A stretch of 64,000 bases of DNA from Lentimicrobium saccharophilum. GTDB lineage: Bacteria > Bacteroidota > Bacteroidia > Bacteroidales > Lentimicrobiaceae. A program made the translations under genes and the position numbers. The notes under the pieces were generated by a model that saw only the letters and a list, made by a program, of their open reading frames with translations, was not told the origin of the DNA and did no database searches. The stretch spans positions 2,637,113-2,701,112 of the forward strand of contig NZ_DF968182.1 in NCBI RefSeq assembly GCF_001192835.1, read 5' to 3'. Below are positions 15,286 to 23,901 of the stretch, piece after piece (position 1 is the first letter of the stretch; each line of letters starts with the position of its first letter).

Positions 15286-18200
15286 TCAGGGGGTCATCCT
15301 GCTGACAAAGTTCGCGGCGTTATTATCCAGCAAAGTCATATCGGCTGAATCGGTAATTCCGTCTCCATTCACGTCCGAAAGCAGATATCCTGTTGCAAAA
15401 CCCTGCGCGTCATTATCCACTACAGTCATATCCGCCGAATCCACCACTCCGTCCTGATTCACATCTCCGGCAAAAATAAGGAAAACATCCCCGGCAGGTT
15501 TAAGATTGCCGCCCCAGGCCCTGGTAACAGCATCGGAAAAATTATAACCTACACTTGCATTACTGAATGAAACAGGACCGCTGCTCCAGGTTTCAATGCT
15601 GTTCCGGTGTTTTATCACAATAAAATAATCTGATGAAATTTCCGGCGACAGTGTGAGCTGAGCATTGCCTATAATGTCAAGGAACACTACAAAAGGACCC
15701 GCCGCCAGCGCATAGGGCGCTTCAGCCTCCCGGAGTTCCACCTGAATCAGGTCCGCAATATCACCGGGAAACTGGTCTCCTGATTCATTTTTCGCTTTGT
15801 TCATCCCAGGGCCCTGATACAATCCCTCGAGTAAAACGGTCAGATTCAGGACTTTCTCCTGTAAGCCTTGCTGAGTAAGCGTAACCTCTACCGGTTCCAG
15901 TCCCGGAACAACAACAGCAATGACGGCCACCCGCTGCGTACTCCCTGTATTTGCCTCATAATCCGCAACCAAAGACCCGTTTCCGCTTCCTGATGGCGTA
16001 ACCACACACCATTCCTGATCTGAAAAAGCCTCCCAAATACTGTTTGACTCCACTGTAAAATCAGCGTTACCGGAAGCCGCATCAACCATCAGGTTTGAAG
16101 GAGTGACCGATAAAGTTCGGAATGTTCCTGAAACCATTATATCATCCACACATATCCCATAACCGTATTTTGCGTTGCCTTCGAAAGCAATACAATAGGT
16201 TTCCGAAGCATCCGGCAAATCAAGGGAGTGCATCGTCCATGAAGCAATGTTCTGAGTGTATGACTGAAGCAATATCCATTCACTGTCAGCGGTGGTCCTG
16301 TATAAAACCCTGAGTTCATCCTGATCCGGCGACCAGAAGGCCTGTGTATGCCAGAATTGAAGGGAGGGGTTGATCAATGCACTCAGGTTCAGTGGCGGAC
16401 TGATCAGCCGGGTTTTGTTATCTGCTGAAGAATTATCTTTCAGGCATGCATTGTAAGCGCCTCCGTGCGCAGTTGCCGGGTTGCTGCTACCATTTCCGGC
16501 AATGAAAGTCCAGTTGATTCCCGAATTGTTTACCTGCTCCTGGGTCCAGCAGGCGGGGATCAGACCTCCGTTTTCGAACCCTTCGGTAAAGGGAAACTGC
16601 TCAATGACATCGCAACTGGTGGTAAATTGAATGTTTTCTCCGTAAACGGTACCTTCAGCATTGCTTGCATAAGCCCTCGCGTAGTATGTCGTACTGGCAG
16701 AAAGGCCCGAAATGAGGCTGATAAATGAGCCCGCACCGCTTCCATCCTGGGTGTGCTGGCCTGACAGCGACGGATTGACTGAGGTATCCCAGCAAACGCC
16801 ACGCGCGGCAACAGGAGAACTCCCTTCACAGATCACCTCACCCCCACAGGTCGCCGAGCCTGAAGTAATATCAGTTACACCGGATGTTGAAACCCCGGCC
16901 GAGGGGATTAGCTGAATATTCTGCGTATAAGTACTGAAATCGGCAATGGTCAGATTGCTGAAAGTCTGCGTCTGGTAACAGGGAGCACTTACCTGCAGGG
17001 TGTATGTTCCGGCTTTAACCGGCCTGTAATAATCACCATGAAGCACCGAAGAATAAACTTCCGAATTATCTGCATCATGTCCGGTCAGGGTGATTTTGGC
17101 CTTTACGGGCAGTCCTGACAACTGGTCGGTTACCACACCCCTGAAACCGTATGTTGCCTGCTTCAACAAATTCAGCATACTGGGGTAATTGTAGTTCCAG
17201 TAGTCAGGTAGCTGGGCAGCAGCCACCATTTTGGTGGTGGAGATTTCAATGGTAACTTCCCGGCAATGCCTGAAATAATTCATATAATCCTGCCGTCCGC
17301 CGGTAATCCGGTACCAGGCATAGCCGTTGGTAATTCCGTTATCCAGGTCATCCATATACCAGGAAGGGCCATTTACCTGACAGGCATCCGCATATTCACG
17401 GCTTACCATTACCCACCAGCTGTTATCGGCCGTCAATCTGCTCCAGGTATCCCACGGATAGTTCACCACTTCAATACCTCCGTGAAAGTTGGCCCCGGCA
17501 ACAAAACTGCGCTGTTCAGCAAAATTCATAAAAGCGACAGTTTCCGGCTGCCATGCATTTCCGTCGGGATGGTCACCTTCGGCCGGATCAGGGTAGTTGC
17601 GGTTCAGATCCACAAAGTTTGCATTATAACGGCGTGCACCGCTCACAGAACTGTTGCCGCCGTAATATGTTCCGTCGGGATTGGCCAGTGGACAAATGTA
17701 TATTTCCATATTGTCAACCAGATTCGTAACCTCAGGATCCGTGCCGTAGTTCTGCAGCAGGTATTCAATCAGGTGAAGCATTAATACATAACCGGTGGTT
17801 TCATCTCCATGCATGGAAGAAGAATAGAAAAATTCAGGCTCTGCTTCGTCTTCATTAATATTATCCGAAATTTTCGCGACCAGCAGCTTTCGCCCGCTTG
17901 CCAGGGTACCGATGTTTTCCACCCGGCAAAGCGAAGGATACAGTGTCTGAAAATCCGCCATAATTGCTTCATAAGCCTCATAAGTAGGGTAGAAGTTCCA
18001 TGTGGTCCGCACAGCGCCGGATAATTCCACCTGGTCGCGCGTGATTACGCCCGGTGCATCGCCCGGATGCGGCAGAATGGTAATGTTAAAGCCCTGCCCT
18101 GAAAACTTTTCAAATTGTTTGCGGTTCGCGTATGCCCAGACCGTATCGTTCATGATATTATCCATGGAGATTTGTCTGGAAACAGCCAGCAGGTCCACCT

Positions 18201-18330
18201 CCTTCGTGAAAGGAAAGCAAAAGTGAATCTCCTGATCATCAGAAAAAACCCGGAATCCCGGATTCTGAGCGCTGGTCTCATGAATGATTGCCACAAGGAG
18301 ACACAGCAGAATCAGCAATTTTGGTTTCAT
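15286..18330 (-). CDS. Secreted multidomain M14 zinc carboxypeptidase with dockerin-like C-terminus
   Basis: A 1014-residue secreted metallopeptidase. After a signal peptide (1-21) comes an M14 domain (about 105-390). Zinc ligands are H174 and E177 (HGDE) and H283 (NFHGG); the DLNRNYP motif binds substrate and E362 (TIEIS) is the catalytic glutamate. Next are a carboxypeptidase-regulatory-like domain (about 396-475), a fibronectin-like stretch (475-570), a MAM or cleaved-adhesin-like domain (about 580-755) and a BACON-like domain (about 757-835). The last 60 residues hold two calcium-loop repeats (DVNQDGVVDSADM and DVNGDGITDSADM) like a dockerin; no standard T9SS tail is seen. It stands alone on the minus strand. 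Confidence 0.9.
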   Translation of the reverse strand: MKPKLLILLCLLVAIIHETSAQNPGFRVFSDDQEIHFCFPFTKEVDLLAVSRQISMDNIMNDTVWAYANRKQFEKFSGQGFNITILPHPGDAPGVITRDQVELSGAVRTTWNFYPTYEAYEAIMADFQTLYPSLCRVENIGTLASGRKLLVAKISDNINEDEAEPEFFYSSSMHGDETTGYVLMLHLIEYLLQNYGTDPEVTNLVDNMEIYICPLANPDGTYYGGNSSVSGARRYNANFVDLNRNYPDPAEGDHPDGNAWQPETVAFMNFAEQRSFVAGANFHGGIEVVNYPWDTWSRLTADNSWWVMVSREYADACQVNGPSWYMDDLDNGITNGYAWYRITGGRQDYMNYFRHCREVTIEISTTKMVAAAQLPDYWNYNYPSMLNLLKQATYGFRGVVTDQLSGLPVKAKITLTGHDADNSEVYSSVLHGDYYRPVKAGTYTLQVSAPCYQTQTFSNLTIADFSTYTQNIQLIPSAGVSTSGVTDITSGSATCGGEVICEGSSPVAARGVCWDTSVNPSLSGQHTQDGSGAGSFISLISGLSASTTYYARAYASNAEGTVYGENIQFTTSCDVIEQFPFTEGFENGGLIPACWTQEQVNNSGINWTFIAGNGSSNPATAHGGAYNACLKDNSSADNKTRLISPPLNLSALINPSLQFWHTQAFWSPDQDELRVLYRTTADSEWILLQSYTQNIASWTMHSLDLPDASETYCIAFEGNAKYGYGICVDDIMVSGTFRTLSVTPSNLMVDAASGNADFTVESNSIWEAFSDQEWCVVTPSGSGNGSLVADYEANTGSTQRVAVIAVVVPGLEPVEVTLTQQGLQEKVLNLTVLLEGLYQGPGMNKAKNESGDQFPGDIADLIQVELREAEAPYALAAGPFVVFLDIIGNAQLTLSPEISSDYFIVIKHRNSIETWSSGPVSFSNASVGYNFSDAVTRAWGGNLKPAGDVFLIFAGDVNQDGVVDSADMTVVDNDAQGFATGYLLSDVNGDGITDSADMTLLDNNAANFVSRMTP

Positions 18331-18446
18331 AAAATACGCTTTTCAGATGATCTTAATGTGCTGAAAATCATCTACGGCAAACAGAAAAGAGGATTACAAC
18401 CTTGATGTTTATCCTTCAAAAGAGGGAAATAAATCAATGAAGCATC

Positions 18447-18911
18447 TCAATAATCAATGGTCAGAATCCTGCCTTTGGTAAAGTTGAAAAACTGATCCTT
18501 CTGAGCCAGCAACACTCCGGGCATAAGATCAGCCTCACTTTTACCGGCTGCCTTCAGGCAGGAGGGACAGGCAAAGATTGTAACACCCTTTTCCATGAGC
18601 AGCTTCAGCGATTCTTTCGAACTTGGGAAAGTCGGATAACTCACGTCAATGGCATCATTCAGCACAACTTCAATCCCTTTGATGTCAAAATACAACAATA
18701 CATCCTTGTCTTCGGCCATCATAACCGCCTGCTTCAGTGCCATTACTACCTTGTGGGGGCTTTCGGGGCCACTCGAAATATGGTAGAATACGCCATCGCG
18801 CGGAGCTACAGCAGTGGTATCCTGCACAATGTTTACTTCTTTTTCAATGGTCTCCCTGCAAGAAGTTGCCACGAATACAAGGGCTATCAACCCCAACAAG
18901 ATTCTTTTCAT
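18447..18911 (-). CDS. DsrE family lipoprotein
   Basis: A 154-residue lipoprotein: leader MKRILLGLIALVFVATSC with the lipid-modified Cys at 18, then a DsrE/DsrF-like domain (VVMALKQAVMMAEDKDVLLYFDIKG). A conserved cysteine pair in the segment FACPSCLKAAGK (CPSC) may carry sulfur or act in disulfide exchange. DsrE-fold proteins move sulfane sulfur in many bacteria, which would fit the nearby OsmC/thioredoxin cluster and cysteate synthase. Envelope location, inferred from the lipobox. Confidence 0.82.
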   Translation of the reverse strand: MKRILLGLIALVFVATSCRETIEKEVNIVQDTTAVAPRDGVFYHISSGPESPHKVVMALKQAVMMAEDKDVLLYFDIKGIEVVLNDAIDVSYPTFPSSKESLKLLMEKGVTIFACPSCLKAAGKSEADLMPGVLLAQKDQFFNFTKGRILTIDY

Positions 18912-18998
18912 AAAATATGGTTTTAGGAAACATAAAAATATGGATTAATAAAGCAAAAAGCAATAGCAATTTCAAACGGATATATCCCAACCGGAGGG

Positions 18999-19214
18999 TT
19001 ATGCGGGGGCAATTACAATTATTTCGCCATTAAAATCAACTTTATCCCCCGGGTATAATTTTTTTCGTTTTTGCAGTTCAACTGTTCCGTTCACTTTTAC
19101 TTTGCCTTCAGTGATCATCAGGTTGGCTTCTCCACCAGTTTCGGCAAGGTTAAGCAGTTTGAGTAACTGATTAAGCTGTATGAAGGGGTAATCTGATAAG
19201 GTAAAACTTTTCAT
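18999..19214 (-). CDS. S4-domain RNA-binding protein (YbcJ-like)
   Basis: A 71-residue stand-alone S4 domain: FIQLNQLLKLLNLAETGGEAN, then GKVKVNGTVELQKRKKLYPGDKV, which matches the YbcJ/YaaA family. S4 domains bind structured RNA, commonly rRNA or tRNA. The ATG at 19214 is chosen because a TAnnTTTG box (19230-19237) covers the only alternative start at 19232. No partner gene is obvious. Confidence 0.88.
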   Translation of the reverse strand: MKSFTLSDYPFIQLNQLLKLLNLAETGGEANLMITEGKVKVNGTVELQKRKKLYPGDKVDFNGEIIVIAPA

Positions 19215-19229
19215 TTGCCGGATTTTTAT

Positions 19230-19237
19230 CAAATTTA
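19230..19237 (-). promoter_or_regulatory. -7 element (TAAATTTG) for the S4 gene
   Basis: On the minus strand TAAATTTG lies 15 bp before the chosen ATG, giving a very short leader and deciding the start. Confidence 0.6.
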
Positions 19238-19387
19238 GTGAGGTTCATGATAGAAAAGTATTTTTACGGCAGGTTTTTAGTTATAAAAGGGTACTTTCCG
19301 GTCAATGAACCCCTGAATAAATGCAGGTTCAATCTGTGCGGATGAAAACCTTAGTATTGGAATCTTCTCCCTTCCGTTCACTTTTCT

Positions 19388-19395
19388 TACTTTTG
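19388..19395 (+). promoter_or_regulatory. -7 element (TACTTTTG) for cysteate synthase
   Basis: TACTTTTG fits the phylum consensus and lies 20 bp before the ATG at 19416, so transcription would start about 15 bases ahead of the gene. Confidence 0.55.
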
Positions 19396-19415
19396 CGCTT
19401 TACTAAAAAACAACC

Positions 19416-20711
19416 ATGCAATCAGTCTTTACCCCCACGCAATATAAATTGCTATCACTGGCAACAGGAAAAATATTTAAAGACAACGGATGGATGCTCG
19501 ATGCGCCGGGTGAGGATAAACCAGCGCTGATCCGTGCAATTTACGAAAGACAACAGTTGCATTTAAGGGGTAATGACACTGGTTTATATACCTTTTCCGA
19601 CTGGTTGCCACTGAAGCGCACCCTGGAAGGTTCATCTGCCCCGGTGACCTACAAAAGTGAAGGACTAGCCGCAACATTGGGGCTAAAAAACCTCTGGATT
19701 ACTTTCAGCGGATACTGGCCCGAGAAAGGCGCCGGTATGACTACCTGTTCCTTTAAGGAAACCGAAGCTTACTCCGTGTGTGGCCGCATGGATCCGGCCC
19801 TGAAACAGGTGCTTGTTGTCGCATCGGCAGGAAATACTGCACGGGCCTTTGCAAAGGTTTGTTCCGAAAACAATATTCCCCTGCTGCTATGCGTACCTCA
19901 CGATTACATCAATGCCCTGTGGTTCGAAAAACCGCTTAACCCTTGTGTAAAACTGGCTGTAACAGCACATGGAAGTGACTATTTCGATGCCATTTACCTA
20001 TCGAACCTGGCCACTCAATGCGAGGGGTTCCTGGCTGAGGGGGGTGCAAAAAATGTGGCCCGGCGCGATGGCATGGGCACTACCGTGTTGTCAGCGGTCA
20101 CCACCATCGGACAAATTCCTGAGTATTATTTTCAGGCTGTTGGCAGCGGCACCGGCGCCATTGCAGCCTGGGAAGCCAACCTGAGGCTTATCGCCGACGG
20201 ACGGTTCGGTAGCAACAAAATGAAACTGATGGTTTCGCAGAACGCGCCCTTTCAGCCTATCTACGATGCATGGAAAGCCGGCTCCCGTGCCATGCTTCCT
20301 TACGACGACGACCTGGCCAGGGAACATGTTACCGAAATTGATGCCAAAGTACTGTCGAACCGGCGGCCGCCCTACCCCATTAAAGGGGGCCTTTACGATG
20401 CCCTTCTAGATACCGGAGGAGATGTGTTGAAAGCAACCAATCGCGAAGCCCGGGCAGCCAAGGAACTTTTCCTTGAAACGGAAGGCATCGACATCTATTC
20501 TGCTGCTGCCGTTGCAACCGCCTCGCTGAAAAACGAACTGAATGCCGGCCGTCTGGACCCTGACGCCCTTATTATGTTAAATATCACCGGGGCCGGCGAA
20601 GAACGCTTTAAACGTGAGCACAGCCTTTTCTATCTGGAACCTTCACTGCATTTCGACATTACGCCGGAACTTCAGGAAGTCAGGGAAAAACTGAACACCC
20701 TCACCTGGTAA
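19416..20711 (+). CDS. Cysteate synthase (PLP-dependent, threonine-synthase fold)
   Basis: A 431-residue fold-type II PLP enzyme related to threonine synthase. The catalytic lysine is expected in CSFKETEAY, and ASAGNTARAFA is the phosphate/substrate loop. The unusual N-terminus and the motif NLWITFSGYWPEKGA agree with the cysteate synthase family (O-phosphoserine plus sulfite gives cysteate). In methanogens this leads to coenzyme M; in Bacteroidota cysteate is the precursor of capnine-type sulfonolipids, which is the likely use here. The condensing and reductase partners are not in the window. Confidence 0.82.
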   Translation: MQSVFTPTQYKLLSLATGKIFKDNGWMLDAPGEDKPALIRAIYERQQLHLRGNDTGLYTFSDWLPLKRTLEGSSAPVTYKSEGLAATLGLKNLWITFSGYWPEKGAGMTTCSFKETEAYSVCGRMDPALKQVLVVASAGNTARAFAKVCSENNIPLLLCVPHDYINALWFEKPLNPCVKLAVTAHGSDYFDAIYLSNLATQCEGFLAEGGAKNVARRDGMGTTVLSAVTTIGQIPEYYFQAVGSGTGAIAAWEANLRLIADGRFGSNKMKLMVSQNAPFQPIYDAWKAGSRAMLPYDDDLAREHVTEIDAKVLSNRRPPYPIKGGLYDALLDTGGDVLKATNREARAAKELFLETEGIDIYSAAAVATASLKNELNAGRLDPDALIMLNITGAGEERFKREHSLFYLEPSLHFDITPELQEVREKLNTLTW

Positions 20712-20847
20712 GCGAAATTCGCACACTTACTTCTGATGCATGTATCTGTAATACAGTTTACTGCCGGGATATATGACATTCCCTCCATCGGGATTATGCC
20801 CGTAATACAGGCATCAACGCCCGTTTAATAATCCAAAATCAATTCTT

Positions 20848-20855
20848 ACCTTTGC
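20848..20855 (+). promoter_or_regulatory. -7 element (TACCTTTG) abutting the glyRS start codon
   Basis: TACCTTTG ends only three bases before the ATG at 20859. Since transcription starts about 4-7 bases after this box in Bacteroidota, the message would be leaderless. Confidence 0.6.
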
Positions 20856-20858
20856 CGC

Positions 20859-22382
20859 ATGGCAAACTACGACGAACTTTTCAAAAAAATAACCGCCCAT
20901 GCCAAGGAGTATGGGTTTATATTTCAGTCAAGCGAGATCTACGACGGCCTCAGCGCCGTATATGACTACGGCCAGAATGGCGTGGAGCTGAAGAACAACA
21001 TCAAGGAATACTGGTGGAAGGCGATGGTACGATACCATGAGAACATCGTGGGGATAGATTCGGCCATTTTTATGCATCCGACCATCTGGAAAGCATCGGG
21101 CCACGTGGATGCATTCAACGATCCGATGATCGACAACAAGGACTCGAAAAAACGGTACCGCGCCGATGTACTGGTTGAAGATCACCTCGCAAAACTTGAA
21201 GAGAAAATCAACAAGGAGGTTGAAAAAGCCGCCAAACGCTTTGGTGATGCCTTCGACGAAGGCCAGTTCAGGGCCACCAATCAAAGGGTGCTCGAAAATC
21301 AGGCTAAAATAGACGCTATCAAGCACCGTCTTTACACAGGACTTGAGAACAACGACCTGTCCGATATCAAGAAACTGATTGAGGATTGCGAGATTGTTTG
21401 TCCCGTTTCAGGTTCGCGCAACTGGACAGAAGTAAGACAATTTAACCTGATGTTCTCCACCCAGATGGGCTCGGTCAGCGAGGAAGCCAATACCATATTT
21501 CTTCGGCCTGAAACCGCCCAGGGTATTTTTGTGAACTTTCTGAACGTGATGAAGACCGGCCGTATGAAGATCCCTTTCGGGATTGCCCAGATCGGCAAGG
21601 CTTTCCGAAACGAAATTGTCGCCCGCCAGTTTATCTTCCGCATGCGCGAGTTTGAGCAGATGGAGATGCAGTATTTTGTGCGCCCCGGCACTGAACTGGA
21701 GTGGTTTGAATTCTGGAAGAAAGAGCGACTGAAATGGCACCTTTCCCTGGGCCTCGGTGAAGATAATTACCGCTTCCACGACCACGAGAAGCTGGCCCAT
21801 TACGCCAATGCCGCTGCCGATATCGAATTCCGTTTCCCATTTGGATTCAAGGAACTGGAAGGCATTCACTCCCGCACCGATTTTGACCTTGGCGCCCATC
21901 AGCAATACTCGGGCAAAAAAATCATGTATTTTGATCCTGAGCTGAACGAGAGCTATGTGCCTTATGTAGTGGAAACCTCCATCGGTCTCGACCGCACCTT
22001 CCTGGCCCTGCTCAGCAATGCTTTCACCGAGGAGAAACTCGACGATGGCTCGGAGCGCGTGGTCATGAAACTCCCCCCGGTGCTGGCACCCATCAAAGCC
22101 GCCGTGTTACCGCTGGTGGCCAAAGACGGACTGCCTGAAAAAGCCCGCCAGATCATGGATACGCTGAAATATGATTACAACTGCCAGTACGAGGAGAAAG
22201 ACTCCATCGGCAAGCGCTACCGCCGGCAGGATGCCATAGGAACCCCTTACTGTATCACCGTCGACCACCAGACCCTGGAGGACAATACGGTCACCATCCG
22301 CGAACGCGATACCATGCTGCAGGAACGGGTGGACCTGGGGAATGTCAGCAAGATCATCGCGAAAAAACTGAAGGTAAACTAA
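20859..22382 (+). CDS. glyQS: Glycyl-tRNA synthetase (single-chain, alpha2 type)
   Basis: A 507-residue class II aminoacyl-tRNA synthetase charging tRNA-Gly. It is the single-chain eukaryote/archaea-like form, without the alpha/beta split. Visible are the N-terminal AKEYGFIFQSSEIYDGLSA segment (substrate pocket), motif 2 (FRNEIVARQFIFRMREFEQMEM, in part), motif 3 (ETSIGLDRTFLALL) and the C-terminal anticodon-binding domain starting near residue 405 (PPVLAPIKAAVLPL). Its promoter touches the start codon, and a terminator follows. Confidence 0.96.
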   Translation: MANYDELFKKITAHAKEYGFIFQSSEIYDGLSAVYDYGQNGVELKNNIKEYWWKAMVRYHENIVGIDSAIFMHPTIWKASGHVDAFNDPMIDNKDSKKRYRADVLVEDHLAKLEEKINKEVEKAAKRFGDAFDEGQFRATNQRVLENQAKIDAIKHRLYTGLENNDLSDIKKLIEDCEIVCPVSGSRNWTEVRQFNLMFSTQMGSVSEEANTIFLRPETAQGIFVNFLNVMKTGRMKIPFGIAQIGKAFRNEIVARQFIFRMREFEQMEMQYFVRPGTELEWFEFWKKERLKWHLSLGLGEDNYRFHDHEKLAHYANAAADIEFRFPFGFKELEGIHSRTDFDLGAHQQYSGKKIMYFDPELNESYVPYVVETSIGLDRTFLALLSNAFTEEKLDDGSERVVMKLPPVLAPIKAAVLPLVAKDGLPEKARQIMDTLKYDYNCQYEEKDSIGKRYRRQDAIGTPYCITVDHQTLEDNTVTIRERDTMLQERVDLGNVSKIIAKKLKVN

Positions 22383-22404
22383 TCCTGATCAGCAAAAAAG
22401 CAGA

Positions 22405-22440
22405 CAGCAGACCCCGTGGTCTGCTGTTTTGTTTTATTAT
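22405..22440 (+). terminator. Rho-independent terminator after glyRS
   Basis: A perfect 9-bp stem CAGCAGACC/GGTCTGCTG with a 4-nt loop is followed by TTTTGTTTTATTAT. Confidence 0.9.
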
Positions 22441-22530
22441 CCTGAACCTGCCGCATGAATATTCCGGAAGACCGGCTTCAGACCAACTGTGCTAGATTTA
22501 TCTCAGGTTATCCAACCGGAATAAAATGAT

Positions 22531-23094
22531 TCATTTATTATTAAAAGCATTCATGGTATTGGTTGCCCCGGCGGCAATGTAGCTTTTAATCATTTCCACA
22601 GCTACGGGAATGCGCTCCATAAACAGTTTCTCTTCTTCGCGTGTAAAACGCCCCAGCACATATTCCACCTGGAATCCCCTGGCAAAGTTGCTGCCGATGC
22701 CCACCCTCAGCCGTGGAAAATTGTTATGCCCCAACGTTTCTATAATATGGTTCAGCCCGTTGTGGCTTCCTCCGCTTCCCCTGGTTTTCAGACGGAAAAC
22801 GCCGGAATCTAGGTCGAGGTCATCAACAACTACGAGCGAATTTTCAATGGGAATATTTTCCTGTGTAAGCCAGTAACGGTAGGCCTTACCACTCAGGTTC
22901 ATGTAGGTAGTGGGTTTGATGATGATCACCGTTTTCCCCCGGTAACGGGCCTCGGCCCGCGATACCAGGCGGTCGGAGGTAAATCTGGCACCAAGATCCT
23001 GCGCCAGGGCATCGGCAATGATGAAACCGATGTTGTGCCGGGTGTTGGCATATTCATCACCTATGTTTCCAAGTCCGGTTATCAGATACTTCAC
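22531..23094 (-). CDS. pth: Peptidyl-tRNA hydrolase
   Basis: A 187-residue enzyme that recycles tRNA from stalled peptidyl-tRNA. The catalytic histidine is in NTRHNIGF, with the supporting GLGNIGDEY start, PTTYMNLSG and DDLDLDSGVFRLKTRGSGGSHNGL-type motifs (each visible in part). It lies downstream of the L25 gene on the same strand, a common pairing (rplY-pth), although a terminator at 23225-23265 sits between them. Confidence 0.96.
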   Translation of the reverse strand: MKYLITGLGNIGDEYANTRHNIGFIIADALAQDLGARFTSDRLVSRAEARYRGKTVIIIKPTTYMNLSGKAYRYWLTQENIPIENSLVVVDDLDLDSGVFRLKTRGSGGSHNGLNHIIETLGHNNFPRLRVGIGSNFARGFQVEYVLGRFTREEEKLFMERIPVAVEMIKSYIAAGATNTMNAFNNK

Positions 23095-23224
23095 AGTTTA
23101 TGCTGATTTAGACAGGTGCTGTCCGGTTTTGGGAAAACAGCCGGGTTCAGACCTGATTTTATTCTGAGATCAAAAATACTTATTCCGGGAATATGATCCG
23201 ATGATCCGGAAAGCCATAGACAAT

Positions 23225-23265
23225 AAAAAAACCGGAGGCAGTGAATGGTGTCGCCTGCCTCCGGT
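23225..23265 (-). terminator. Rho-independent terminator after L25
   Basis: An 11-bp perfect stem (23231-23241 with 23255-23265) is followed on the minus strand by a T-run (the AAAAAA at 23225-23230 on the plus strand). Confidence 0.9.
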
Positions 23266-23288
23266 ATTCATATTCAGTAGTTCCCTGA

Positions 23289-23858
23289 TTATTTTCCGGG
23301 TGCTGCAGGCTCAACATTACGGGTTGACATAACGCTGACGATCACACCACTCCTGATATCGAGGAATTCTACATTTTCCATTTTCAGGTCGCCAACTTTT
23401 ACCGCCTGGTTCAGGTCGAGATTGTTAATGCTTACCTCAACTTCGTCGGGTAAGTGCTGGATCAACGCCTTGATTTTCAGTTTGCGGAATTTCTTGACCA
23501 GTTTACCACCGCGCAGTACGCCGGGCGAAGTGCCGGTAATGCGGATGGGAACAGAAATGATCACAGGTTTCAGGGGATCCAGTTCAAGAAAATCAGCGTG
23601 CAGGATACTGTCGCTTACCGGATGAGACTGAACATCCTGCAGGATGGTCAGGTATTCTTTACCGTCAACATTGATGTTGATAAGGTGTGCATTCGGGGTG
23701 AAAAGGATGGGCTTAAAGCTTACTTCATCGGTTGAGAAGTGAACCTGGTCTTTGCCGCCGTAAATTACACAGGGTACTTTACCTGCAGCGCGCTGGGCCT
23801 TAGCATCTTTTTTCCCTACGTTCCCGCGAAGGGAACCGCTCATAGATACTGTTTTCAT
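23289..23858 (-). CDS. rplY: Ribosomal protein bL25, long Ctc form
   Basis: A 189-residue long form (L25 plus the C-terminal TL5/Ctc domain), which binds 5S rRNA. The N-terminal domain opens with SGSLRGNVGKKDAKAQRAAGKVP (in part) and VPCVIYGG; the C-terminal domain carries VSVPIRITGTSPGVLRGG-like and DEVEVSINNLDLNQ segments. The usual acidic C-terminal extension is absent, ending at AAPGK. It follows prs on the same strand with a 43-bp gap. Confidence 0.95.
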   Translation of the reverse strand: MKTVSMSGSLRGNVGKKDAKAQRAAGKVPCVIYGGKDQVHFSTDEVSFKPILFTPNAHLININVDGKEYLTILQDVQSHPVSDSILHADFLELDPLKPVIISVPIRITGTSPGVLRGGKLVKKFRKLKIKALIQHLPDEVEVSINNLDLNQAVKVGDLKMENVEFLDIRSGVIVSVMSTRNVEPAAPGK

Positions 23859-23901
23859 TGTTTAGAGATTTAGTTGATGATTATTAAAGGTAACCTTATG
23901 G

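Noticed and set aside
17266-17784. 172-codon plus-strand frame opposite the M14 peptidase
   Set aside because: Antisense to the catalytic domain, whose motifs are intact.
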